Shown here one piece after another: positions 48,185 to 59,538 of a stretch of DNA of 64,000 nt. Made by a program: the position numbers and the translations under genes. This DNA is from Daphnia carinata (Eukaryota; Arthropoda; Branchiopoda; Diplostraca; Daphniidae): NCBI RefSeq assembly GCF_022539665.2, contig NC_081337.1, forward strand, positions 2,766,679 to 2,830,678, read 5' to 3'. Position 1 is the first letter of the stretch. Each line of letters starts with the position of its first letter. Below the pieces are notes generated by a model. That model saw only the letters and a list, made by a program, of their open reading frames with translations, made no database searches and had not been told where the DNA came from.

Positions 48185-48839
48185 TTGTTTGAAATAATAG
48201 TTTTATGGTCTTATTTTTTTTTTTTTGGTCTCGTATAAAATAAGCAGATGATGAGGACGTTCAGTTCCGGTTGAGACGAACGATACTTTCACTTATTTTT
48301 ATTTCTCGTTGCCGTTTCCTCATGAGCACACATTTTCTTTTCTTTTTTTCGATGTCTTCCCCTCTTGTTTTTACATACCGTTTGATATATTCTTTTTTTT
48401 TTTCTTTTACCTGGAGAAGTGGTAGGAGGGGGATTTCCATAGCCACCCACCCTATTACCCCTTTTTTTTTGTGTGTGTGTGTGAGCGTAGAGTATGTACG
48501 TCAGCAACTTCCTTACTGTTTTGGGAGGGAGGAAGGAAGAGGAAAAAAAAAAATATTCGGGGGGGGGGGATCAGTTAGGCGGAGCCTATAGGAAGAACGA
48601 AAAAAAAAAAATTGAATGGGATATTCTTTTTCTTTTGTAAAGGGGAAATGAAATAGAATAGAGGATGGGATAGACGGACCAACCAGAAAATTAAAAAAAA
48701 AAAAAAAAGATTTTTTTTTTTTTTGAACGGGATGGGTATCTATCATCGGTGCGCGTGTGTGCATGTGTGTGCATGTGTGTGTCGCTTCCAGTATGCCAGT
48801 ATATGGCCGCCCGGGCCGCTGACACGACGTGCGCTTATT

Positions 48840-48842
<3 letters not shown>

Positions 48843-48872
<30 letters not shown>
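48843..48872. repeat. Long poly-A tract
   Basis: Thirty consecutive A. Confidence 0.93.
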
Positions 48873-48874
<2 letters not shown>

Positions 48875-50348
48875 TTGGCGTAATAAAAAAAAAAATTTAA
48901 AAACAAATTGATTTGTGCGACAAGCGAAAGTGTGTTCCAATAGTTTTGTCAGTTTGACCGGGATGGACGCATTCAATTGTCTAGTTCTGGCGCCATTTTA
49001 ACCGGTAAACGGGTAATCCATCGCTCCTCAACAATTCAAATGTTATTTTCAGTTCGTTGTGATGGGCTTTGGTACGTTTCTTGCGTGAATCGGCACCAGC
49101 CCGAGTGATTTTGCTTTCGTCTGCGTAAATATCAAACATTGATCTCACACATCTTACACATTTTTAAAAATTTCGCAGTCGAGGTCCTGAAGGACGATCC
49201 TCTAAAAAGATCATCAATTAAACGTTTCGAATTTTCTGTGTTCAAGCATTAACAACAATTGTGCTTTCTGGAGCCTGAAGAAAAGCGGCTGAAAAATTCA
49301 AAATAAAAAAAAAAGAAAAAGAAAGGCGCGGGGGGGTTGGGTAAAAACAAGTGACTGCCGGGGCACGCGCAGATCGGACAGAGGCCAACGCTTTGCGACG
49401 CAGCTTTTTGCGCGCAGCCTCAAAAGAGTTTTCATCCGCCTCCACCTCCCCTCCACCTCCCTCCTCCCCCCCCACGCGTATATCTCGAAGCACAGAGGCC
49501 GTTTTAGATGTGTGTGTTACGTGCGATGCCCACCCACCCCCCTGCTGCACCTCTGGCATCGCAAACGCACGCACGCTGTGTACTAGTTTTGTACTGTACC
49601 TACTACTCGTCTAGTTGAACGACGCCTCGAACGTCGCCGTCGCAGTCCGCACAGTTGATTTTTTTCTTTTTTTTTTTTTTTCCCTCGTAAATAACCTGGA
49701 CGCCGGTCGTCGCAGGCCCACACACTTGCCAAAACCTCCGGCCCGAGCTGAACTTCTCTTGCGCCTCCTTTCTTTAAAACACGAAATCATTCCGAGCGCG
49801 AATTCAAACAGGCCTAAAAAGGACTTTGAAACATTTTTGCTAGTGTGCGCTTGGGTTTTTTTTTTTGTTTTTGTTTTTTGTTTTTGTTTTTCTCCGCTAA
49901 ACTTTACAAGTCGAGACGGCCTGGACTGGTTTATCTTTGACGTAAAATTGTCCATTCTCGAGATTTGTGCGTTTTGTTTTGTTTTTTTTATCGCAATTGT
50001 TTCGAGCGAAATGACACTGGACGCGTAAAAAGTGACCAAAAGTCCATTTGAAAAGAACAGCCAAGTGAATTTGATCGGACGCCATCAATTTTCTTTTTGC
50101 CGACGGGTCAATCATTGTTTAAGCCACGTTTTTTGAAATCGCCGAACTCGTACACTGGACAACGGAAAAAGAACAAGATCCCGTCGGGTTCCAGTGACAA
50201 GAAAAATATTACGAATCATTTTACGAAAACTGAAGATTTTGTCCGTCGCCATTGGTGCGTGTAAACGGTTGTTTGTTTGCCTGCTGGCTGAACGTGTGCG
50301 CTGGCCAGTAGTTGTAGCATTCTGGAGGTGTTGGCATCTAACCTGCAG

Positions 50349-51140
50349 CCCCTGAGCCACGCCACGGACGGCCTAGACGATTTCCAGCTGGCTGTCGGCT
50401 TGCTGGCCTATCAGTTGGCCTGTGCCGGCCCGGCCGAGGCCGGTCCAGGACCACCAGCTACAGCGCAGACTGTCGCTCAGTTGGCCTCCAATCAGCCAAC
50501 GAGCCAAGCGCCACCGTTGACATCGGCGCCCATCGCGTCGTCGTTGGCCCATCAGCATTCGGCCCACAATCACGGCCATCATCATCTCTCACTGACCTAT
50601 CCGCTGAGCCTGGCCCATCACGGCAGTTTGGCCAGCAGCGGCGGCAGTAGCAGCAGCAGCAGTTCGAGTAGCAGTTCGAGCAGTTCGAGTAGCAGTTCGA
50701 GCAGTTCCACCAGCAGTAGCATGGCCGAAGTCAGCGTGCGTCCGGCTCCTCCGCCATCGGCCGTTGCAGCTGCCGCGCAACAACAGCAACAGCAACAACC
50801 GCTTCAGCAACAACTTCAGCAGACGGTCAGCAATGCCATCGCCAACGCGCATAAAATGGGGAACGGCGGTTTGAGCGGCCTGGCCGGCCATTTGGCCGGT
50901 CTGGGCAGCGTCAACAATGGCACTGGTGATGTGGTGGACATTTGGCCGTCTACCTCGCCGTCCGGCAACGCTCAACAGCAGCAACAACAGCCGCAACAAC
51001 AACAACAACAGCAACAACAAGCCAATTCAGCCGCTATGGCAGCTCTCAATTTGCTGGCCACGTCGACGGCCACGACGCGCACCACATCGTCCGTCACTCA
51101 CGATCCGTCAATGATGGAAAAACTCGTCCAAGACCTTCAG
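50349..51140 (+). CDS. Gene 2 (rotund-family paralogue): His/Ser/Gln-rich exon
   Basis: A long open frame of clearly coding composition, 264 residues from the acceptor ACCTGCAG at 50348 to the donor CTTCAG|GTTAGG at 51140, phase 0 at both ends. It starts PLSHATDGLDDFQLAVGLL, then has a His-rich patch (HQHSAHNHGHHH), a run of over twenty Ser in mixed AGC/AGT/TCG codons, two Gln-rich runs (about 50776-50826 and 50973-51023) and Gly/Ala-rich linkers, and ends SMMEKLVQDLQ. This resembles the disordered activation-type regions of rotund-family factors. The left boundary is the weak point: the frame is open back to 50292, the acceptor's pyrimidine tract is poor, and an upstream exon with its own promoter is possible. 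I chose 50349 because it keeps phase 0 with 46266. The right boundary is firmer. Confidence 0.72.
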
Positions 51141-52988
51141 GTTAGGCCGCTTTTAAACGGCTCTTTAACATCGATTAGGGCCTATCTCTTTTCGTCATTT
51201 TCTTTTTTTTTTTATTTAATGGGCATTGAAAAATGTCTTTAAGAGGCCGAACTTTATTTTTGATTCGACGGGCCAAACAGCAGCTGTTTACCGGACTTTT
51301 TTTTTTTTCTTTAAATATGCGCTTAGCTGTGTCAGATAGGAAAATGGCCGAGTTGACGAGCGATCTTGTGTCATCTTCGTGTTTGTTTTAAATTTCCAAA
51401 CATTTCAGGTCGTTCAACTTTGCATCTTTTGTATGCAGTTTGCGTGCTGCTCTTATTTGATTGTTTAGCGGCCAATTTCTGTTTCATTTTCAAAATGTCG
51501 ACCACCAGACAAGGATCTCGTTCATCCCGCCCACTTTTTTTTCCCCCTTCTTACCTTCGTTGAGGCCTAGTCCCCACTCTGTAATAATGTCGACCTGATT
51601 ACGTCAAAATAACAACTAGTTTCCTCCTTGAAAATCAAACGGCCCTCGTCCGTAGCCCACACACACACACACACACACGTTACGTCAAGATGTTGACGTC
51701 CGTGTGTCTCATTTTCATCTAACGGGAGGTGGTTGGGGGATTTTCACTTTAGCCTACCCCCCTTCTCCTTGTTTATTTCTCTTGCGTCTTTCTGTGTCCT
51801 CTCTTAACCTGTCAACCTAAAAAAAAAAAACTGTTTGACAGTGGAGGGAAGCAAAAAAAAAAACTAGATGAGAAAGTAGAGGGTAGAAATGGGGAAAAAA
51901 AAGTGGCACATGATTATACACGCGCAAAGGTAAATAGCGGGGGGGAGGACCCCCCGTCTTCCATAGCTCATCTTTGCACAGCAGCAAAGTGGCCCTCCCG
52001 TGACATCGGCGGTTGTGTTTCTTTCGTCTTACCAAAAAAAGAATAGAATTGCGTTGTTGCATTTTAAAACGCCCCATGCGTTCGTTGTACAACTGTTCTC
52101 TCTAGGCCTACCGTCTCTCCCCCATCTCTTTCTAATGGGGGGGGGGGGGCAGAGAGTGAAAGTTTAGAAGAAAAAAAAACGACACAATACGACAAACATT
52201 GAAATGAAATGCGCATGCGTTTAGGTTAAAAAAAACACAAAAAAAAAAAACAGAGGGGGTATACAATTTTTTTTTTCAAACGTGTAGGGATGATGTTTTG
52301 TTTTTTTGAATTGTTAACGTAGACAGAAGCTGTTCTCAATTCGGCCAGTGTTTGCGTTAATGTCGGTAGCGATCTCATTGCGGTACATTTAAGTAGTCGT
52401 CACAATCATTTTGAAGTTATCAAATAACGAAATACTAATGCGCCTATCGTGCCCCACCTTTTTTTTCCCGGCCGGTTCTGTACGTTGTTTGCATTTTGTT
52501 GACTACCGACAGTCGAAACTACCGCCGCGCAGTTTCCCTTTCTTTGACGACCGCTGGAAGATGGAACAACTTTGGAAGGTAGTAAAAAAAAAAAGGCCAA
52601 AAAAAAAAATGAATCGCTTATGGATGCCTCGTCTTGTGTGCTATGCATGGCCGTTTTCTTTCGTCTTGTTTCTTTTTTTTTTTACGTTGCATCACGTTAC
52701 AATTTGTTTTAAAAATCATTTTTGAAAAGAATTGGGGAAATCCCTTTCAGGTAAATTGTTTCTTTTTTTTTTGGTTGATGGCTTCGCGATTATCTGTGTC
52801 TGTATGTACAAGGAAGAGGGGGGGGGGGAATGGATTGATGATGATGATTACCCGTCTCTTACTTTTTTTTTTTTTTTTTTTTTGAGAGTTAATTTTTATT
52901 CGTCTCTCGTTTCGAGAAAGGAAGAAAAAAGTCGAGTGTGTCGTTGTAAGCGCTGTCGGTCCGAACACGCAAACTTTTTTTGTTATCC

Positions 52989-53022
<34 letters not shown>

Positions 53023-56000
53023 TTTCTCATTGTCTCCAAACTGTGTGACTCTGTGTGTGTCCACGGTTGTGCGCAGACTTGAGTTATTATTATTATTTTT
53101 TTTTTTTAAGTTAACACATCGTTTCATTTTCAATTTTTTATACGTTGGACACGAAACTAGAATTTTTGAACTATGACTCGGCCTAGCACAGATTAGCCAG
53201 ATGGTCTGCCGTCATCACGGCGCCCTTTTTTTTTTTTTTTTTCCTATGACTTAATTATGTATATTTAAAAAAAAACGAAATTCCCCATCTCGTACGTGTA
53301 TAGACTTTCACTCTTTCACGTCTGTTGTTGGTAACCAAAGAGTGAACAAATATCGCCTATAAAAAAAAATTGGGAGTCTCTCCCCAATTTTTTAAAAAAA
53401 CCTTTCTCCCCTTTCCCACCTTTAATGATGGTCAATACGAGTTGAAACCGAAAGGGGTGTAGTAAAAAATGTGTGTGTAAAGAGGCATACCTACCATATA
53501 ACCCTTACAGAAGGCAATCGACGACACACACAAAAACCCTTTCACTTTTTATATATTTTTTTTTAATACATCCCATTTTGTTTGAGCGGCTCTTTTTTTT
53601 TTTTGCCCCCCCCCCCCCCCTCATCTAATGTCCTGCTGTTGTTGTTACGTAACCGCCGAAACATGTGTTTCCGTGTGCGACAAGGGTTGACGTATCTTGT
53701 TTTTTTTTGTTTTGTTTTTTAACTACCCTTTGGCTCCGGTAAGATAAGACGTTTGAAGAACAACGTTTTTTTTTTTTTGAGAGGTACAAGCGACATGATA
53801 TCGTTTAGTTGCTTGTTTTGTATAGGTCGACATGCCGACCATGATTCAAAGGTTGTTGAAGAATAGTCGAAAAAAGACTTGGGCAGGAAAGGAGATTAGG
53901 TTACAATATCAAGAAATCTCATCATTTTCTTCTTTTTTATTTTAAAAATTCTAATTTCTATTCAGAAGAGGTTGTTTTATTTAAGATAAAAAATAGTAGG
54001 ACGCTGTGGATTTTTGCGCCGTCATTTTTAATTGAAATCAATTCTTTTGGGATAATTTTTTTTCCCCTTTTATTATTGAAAGGAAAAACAAATTTGATGA
54101 CGCATCATTTCTTCTTTATATTCATCCGGTTAGATCCTTGTGGATCATGACATGGTCCTTGTGTATTATTACTGGCGCCCTGAATTGCGACATTGAATGT
54201 TTTGTTCCAGTTTGAGAAGCAAAAGAAAGAAGAAGAAAAAAAAATGGATGCTAGTTTTGAACAATGCGGCACTATGTAATAAAAAGAGGGTGGGGTCGTC
54301 CCCCCCCCCCCCTTGTAGCCGAAGAAGGAAGAAGAAGATGCAAACGCCAGTTTTCACACGGGGAGAGGGGAGAAGGACGAAGATGAGTCTTTTGTACCGT
54401 TCATTTCATATGCAAATGTCTAGGGCTACCAGATGAAGGCGACACATGGCGATACAGGGACCCCCCCCCCCCCCTCTACTATATAACCCTTTGATGCCCT
54501 TAACTTTTTTTTTTTTTTTCCTAAGGAAGGGGGGACCCCCTGAAAAGGAAACAGAAGGTGGTTGCTTTTACCTTCCGGCACTCTTCCTTTTTTGAAATTT
54601 TATTTTAAATTTTATTATTATTTTTTTTTTATATCCCTGCCGTCTTATTTTACATATGCATACGTAACATTTGAAATATGTTGTGTGTGTGATAGTATGC
54701 CGTAATACCGATGTATACCATCCGGCTTCGCCTTGAGAACACAAGAGTGGGGAGGGGTTTATAACTAGGATCCCTACTCTCCGTTTTGTTTCATTCTTTG
54801 ATCAAATAGAAAACCCTTTTTTTTTTTTTTTCTCATCGTGATGGAGCGGCAGAAGTGAGGGGCTTCTCATATTCGTCGTGGTCGTCATTGACGACCGAAG
54901 CTGTTTATTATGCATAATCGAGCGCCAGCACTCTTTTCTTTTTTTTTTTTTATTCTTTCTAAAGGTAAAGACAGTTGTAAAAGAGAATAGATGTTTGAAA
55001 AGTAGAAGCTAAAACTAACATGTAAAACAATTTAGTGGGGGGGAGGAGGGAGGGTTTTTGTACTTTAGGCCTACACCGGTGTGTGTTGCAAGGGCTCCTT
55101 TGTCGTATTGTAATGCTGCTCCTACCGGATGAGTAAGATTTTATTTAAATTCTTGTTTCAATAGGAGCACATTCATTTTTGAAACTTTTCTGATCAAAAC
55201 GAAAATTGATTACCGGAAACTATTTCATTTTTTTTATTTGTTTTTCAAACTTTTTAACATTGAAAATGCTCCCGCTAAAGTCGAAACAGATTCTCGTTGA
55301 TTTTTGAAAGATTCATCTTTGATTTCGATGTTAAAAAAAAAGAAAAGAAAAAAAGAAAGCTGAACAGCAATGTCTACAGCTCTAAGTTCAAATATTAGAA
55401 CTGTGGGTGCGTAGTAGGGATGATCTCTTAGCTGACAGCTTATGTACTCTCAACCTCCCTCAACTATTCAAATACTGGATCAAAAAAATAGGAGACAAAA
55501 GCACACACGCACACGAAAAGAAAAAAAAATGGCGGTTGTATTAGAAGCAAAACGACTGGGATGTGTGCGCAATCTCATTAAAAAAAGAAGGGCCTATTCT
55601 TCGCCTCGATTATTATTTTTTTTTCTTCTCCTCTTCGTTTGCCCAACAGCAATGCAACGATGATATTATCACGGAGCATCTCTCTTTTTTTTTCTTTTTA
55701 AATCCCGCAGCCGCAACTTTTTTCTTTTCTTTTCACTTTCGTTTCTTTTGCACGCGCCAGTCTGCGAAGCTCATCGATTTTTTTTTTGTTGTTGTTTGGC
55801 GCGCCGCGTTCTCTTGTTTTTGCGGCTTAAATTGAACCGCTCGAGAGCATGAACAGGGAAAAAAAAAAGCTTCTTTTCTTTTATTATTATTTTTAAACTG
55901 TCTTCTTATTATTATTATTTTTTTTTTTTTCGTTCTCCTTGATGGTGCAACTATTGAAAATGATGTAAAAATAGAGAGAGAGGAAATGAGTGGAAAAACA

Positions 56001-57849
56001 TGTTTGTGTGTTTCCTCCTTCTTCTTCTTCTTCTGTAGCTTTTACTAGTTCACTTATTATTTACCCCCCGACGTCGGCACCCACCACAACTGACATCGGT
56101 GATTAATCAGCGTTGTTGTTGCCCCGGCCGAGTCTGCCAGTCGGAACAGCCCAACTTCAAAAAATTTAAAATCAATGACAATTGAAAACAAAAGGTTTCT
56201 GAAAAAAACAAAAAAACAATGGACCTCTTTTTTTTGGGGGGGGGGGGGGGGGATGGTTTTCTAAATCGAAGATAATTTGAAATTCAAATTTCTTTTTTTC
56301 TTTCTATTTTTGTTTGGCTGTCAAGTGATGTGGGCCCTGACTGGCCAGTAGACGAATCCACCGCACCCCGTGATCCAATGCAGAAAGCTATCAATAAATG
56401 ACGAGCTTTTTCCATGCGATCGAAAGAAAATCAATGTGGCCAAATGACGCCATTGGCTCGTGACCGCACATCCCGAAAAAGCCAACAGGAGATTTGTTTT
56501 CTTCTCAGGATTTTTTATTTATTTATTTTTTTTTTTTAAGCTCTATGGTTCTGTGCGTCTTTTGCGATCCACAACGTAAGCCTAGGTTTTGCCATATCGT
56601 TGCGTTCATCAACCAACTGTCGCAGGCTGTTTTTCTTTCTTTCTTTTTTTTTTTTTTGCTATTAGGAATTTAGTTCGTTTGGCCGGTACGTGTCCATCAA
56701 AAATTAACAACTCCCCCGATCTTCCGTCCGTTTCTCGATCGCAACGGCGGTTGAATGAATGTTGACAGGTTGTCCAACGTTTATTTTTTAAAATCTATTT
56801 CTTACTGCAGCTCCTATTTGAACATCACGAAATGACCTTTCATTTCTTTTTTGTTTCAATTGTTTGTTTTTTTTTACGAAAAGTCGTCGACCTATTTATT
56901 ATTATATTTATGGCCGACATTAATTTCACGTGTTTCATCCGCTTTTATTTTTCCAAAGAGGAACAAAAAAAAAAAAATGAACGTTTCAAACTGTTGGGTG
57001 GGTGCGTTTCTGCCGTGCTCGTTTATTTTGAAATTGGAGCCGTGAATCGCTGGTGATTACACAGTTTCTTGCATAAAAACGTGGGGAGGAAACGGTCATC
57101 GCACGCAAATAAACGGACCGAAATGAAACAAACACACACACAGCAACAACAACAAAAAAATACGAGGAAATTATGCCCCGCAATAATAAAAAAAAAAAAA
57201 AAAAAAAAAAGTAGGAGGGATTTGAGCCCGTCTGTGTAGTTTGTGCGGACAGGGGAAAAAAGAAAAAAGAGGAGGGTGACTGGACGGTTGCCTAGCATCG
57301 TGAATAGATAAGCAAGGCTTTGAACATAACACAAGAACTCCCCCCCCCCCTCCTGTCCATTCCCTACAATTCTGTACACGACACGAATCGCCGCCATCGC
57401 AAATCAGAACCACCACACAAAAAGAAAAAAAAAACGCAGAGGGTCACACGGCCAGCCAGTGGGTGGAATAATAAAGTAGGACAAGAAAATGAATAAATCA
57501 AAATCGAATAAAATAAAACGAATGTGGAACTTTACGAACGGGACAAGCTGATTGCGCATTCAGGTACTTGAGGTAGGGGGGGGGAAAGAAATGCGACCAT
57601 TCGCTGCCTTTCTATTGGATTTCCCTTTTTTTTTTTTTTTTTTTTCAAATGGAAACTATCGATCGAATATTTGTTTTGTTTTTTTGTGGTCTTTTCCAAT
57701 AAAGGTGGGGTGGGACTTGTCGTGTGATTTTGGATGCAAGAGAAAATTGGGAGAAAATGAATTCAACTATTTTCAATCAGATTTCTAAATGTTCGGCATG
57801 GTGTTGTTATCGTTTTTCCATCTCGCTTCAAACACGAGCGTTCAACATT

Positions 57850-57881
<32 letters not shown>

Positions 57882-58221
57882 CCTCTCAAATTCTTGGTTG
57901 TTTTCTCCTCTCGATAGTTTGAGATTGAATTGAAAAGATTTCCTGATCGATAACACGGAAAGAAAAGCCGAACACTGAACGTTTGAATTCATTTTTTTTC
58001 TTTTTCTTTTAAGAAAAGAAAATTCCGCATCGATAATAACTGCCGAATCATTCGTCTCGCAAAGAGAACCTGAATCGCATTGACGCAGAGTGGCCAACAA
58101 ATAACAACAACAAAACAGAATAACTCTTGGCGGAGCTAACGCATAAAAGGGGCTGCATTGCATTTAACCCTTGTAGCTACATGATGCGACAAGAAGAGGC
58201 TTTTTTTTTCTGAAACCCTCT

Positions 58222-58263
<42 letters not shown>

Positions 58264-59315
58264 CATTTCATTTAAAAAAAAAAAAAAAAGACGAGAAGAA
58301 AATGTGGAATTAAAGTTGCCTCTTTTTTTTCCAATAATTTTTCACCTGAACGATTTAAAAAAAAAAAAAAAAAAAAAAAAGTTTTCGACCTTCAAATTCA
58401 AATTTCTTATTTAAAGTCTTTATAGTCCCCCCCCCCACCCCTTTTGTTGAATGAAAACGGAGAAGGTACGCTTCTTGACTGTCGCATCAGTGCGCGTGTG
58501 ATGTCTTGTGCAGCGACGTGGGCCTTTTGTGTAACAACAACGAGGCTAATTATGAAGGCAACAAGAGAAGGGTGAACCCCCCTCTCTTTCACAAGAAGAA
58601 AAAAAAACTCATTTCAATTTTTTTGAACAAAAGTAACGAAAAAAATTGTGTTCTTTAAGGGCTAGGGATAAAAAAAAAAAAAAAAAAAAAAAAGGGATCA
58701 ACCCCAAAATTTTATACACCCCAAGAATTTTAGTTTTTTTTATTATTATTCGTGTCTCCTGTTTCTCGATGCACAGGTCTCTCCCTATTCAGTTTTTTTG
58801 TGTGTCTTTTGCGGTATGTAGGGGAGTTTTAAAAAATCCTTTTTTTTTACGTGTCTTTTAAGTGTTTTTTTTTTTTTTTTTGCATGGCGGAATGTGTTGT
58901 TACGTGACGCAAAAAAAAAAAACAGCTCGCGCGTTCCATTGATGTGCTTTTTTTTTTGCCTGTTTTTTTTTTTTCGCTCTCTCGGTATCGTCTTTCTTTT
59001 TTTTTTTTTTGTTGTTGTTGTTAGTAAACAAAAAATACCGACAAAGGTGAGTATTGCCACAAGTTCAGCAGCGTTTCGTTCCGTTTCAAAACGCTCATTC
59101 ATTTCAAGTTTCGTTTCCTTTTTTTTTGTGTGTATGTCTGTGTGAGTGTCTCGAAATTTATTTAGACACGAATGGCAATTTGATTTGACATTATTTGTTT
59201 TGTCATGTTCTTGTCAAATGATTGACACATTAATTAATAATAAATTTTGTATTTCATTTTCTTTCCTCCCACAAATGGGAAAAAAAAAAAAACAAACAAA
59301 AAAAAAACCTGTTAG
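51141..59315 (+). other. Gene 2 intron before the zinc-finger exon
   Basis: 8.2 kb of mostly low-complexity DNA: T30 near 52992-53021, C/G runs (52139-52149, 53616-53630, 54299-54312, 54461-54474, 56237-56252), T34 at 58226-58259 and A runs near 57187, 58358 and 58671. By homology with rotund a small exon carrying the cysteine pair of finger 1 is expected here; two imperfect candidates (51409-51438, 58777-58813) do not splice in frame. Nothing else coding recognised. Confidence 0.5.
58226..58259. repeat. Long poly-T tract
   Basis: Thirty-four consecutive T, followed within 150 bases by two long poly-A runs. Confidence 0.93.
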
Positions 59316-59538
59316 ATTTTCATGGCCAAGTCGGCGATGCAGATGCACGCCCGGGACGCCCACCGGAGCGAAACGAAGCCGCACCAGTGCCAGCAGTGTC
59401 TCAAGTCTTTCTCGTCCAACCACCAGCTGGTGCAGCACATCCGCGTGCACACGGGCGAAAAACCTTACCGCTGCTCCTACTGCGACCGCCGTTTCAAGCA
59501 GCTCAGCCACGTCCAGCAGCACACTCGCCTCCATACCG
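59316..59538 (+). CDS. Gene 2 zinc-finger exon (fingers 1b-3), rotund-family / datilografo-like
   Basis: Acceptor ACCTGTTAG at 59315; phase 0 entry at IFMAKSAMQMHARDAH, which supplies the His pair of a first finger. Then come two complete C2H2 fingers: C-X2-C-X12-H-X3-H in HQCQQCLKSF...HIRVH, and again in YRCSYCDRRF...HTRLH, joined by the classic TGEKPY linker. The frame ends HTRLHT plus one base at CCG|GTCAGC (59538), phase 1, the usual split of a TG(E) linker codon, so more fingers must follow in exons beyond this window. The residues match the rotund/lin-29 family and, as far as I can recall, best fit the insect datilografo (CG2052) group; orthology is not certain. The protein should act as a sequence-specific nuclear regulator. 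Codons are GC-rich as in rotund's fingers. Confidence 0.88.

Larger units (their letters stand above)
46267..50348 (+). other. Gene 2 intron
   Basis: Homopolymer-rich: T32 at 46785-46816, A30 at 48843-48872, (AT)n at 46541-46559 and a CTCF-like site at 48171-48184. From about 49330 to 50340 the DNA is noticeably less repetitive and GC-richer and may include an alternative 5'UTR leading into the next exon. No other coding exon recognised. Confidence 0.5.

Noticed and set aside
52935-52975. VCRCKRCRSEH frame with a C-X2-C pair in gene 2's intron
   Set aside because: No usable donor after the Cys pair and the wrong phase; flanks are low-complexity.
56540-56574. Mini-exon candidate for the missing Cys pair: acceptor TTTTAAG, content LCVFCDPQ, donor GTAAGC
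   Set aside because: The Cys frame leaves one extra base (phase 1), which breaks the frame of the exon at 59316.
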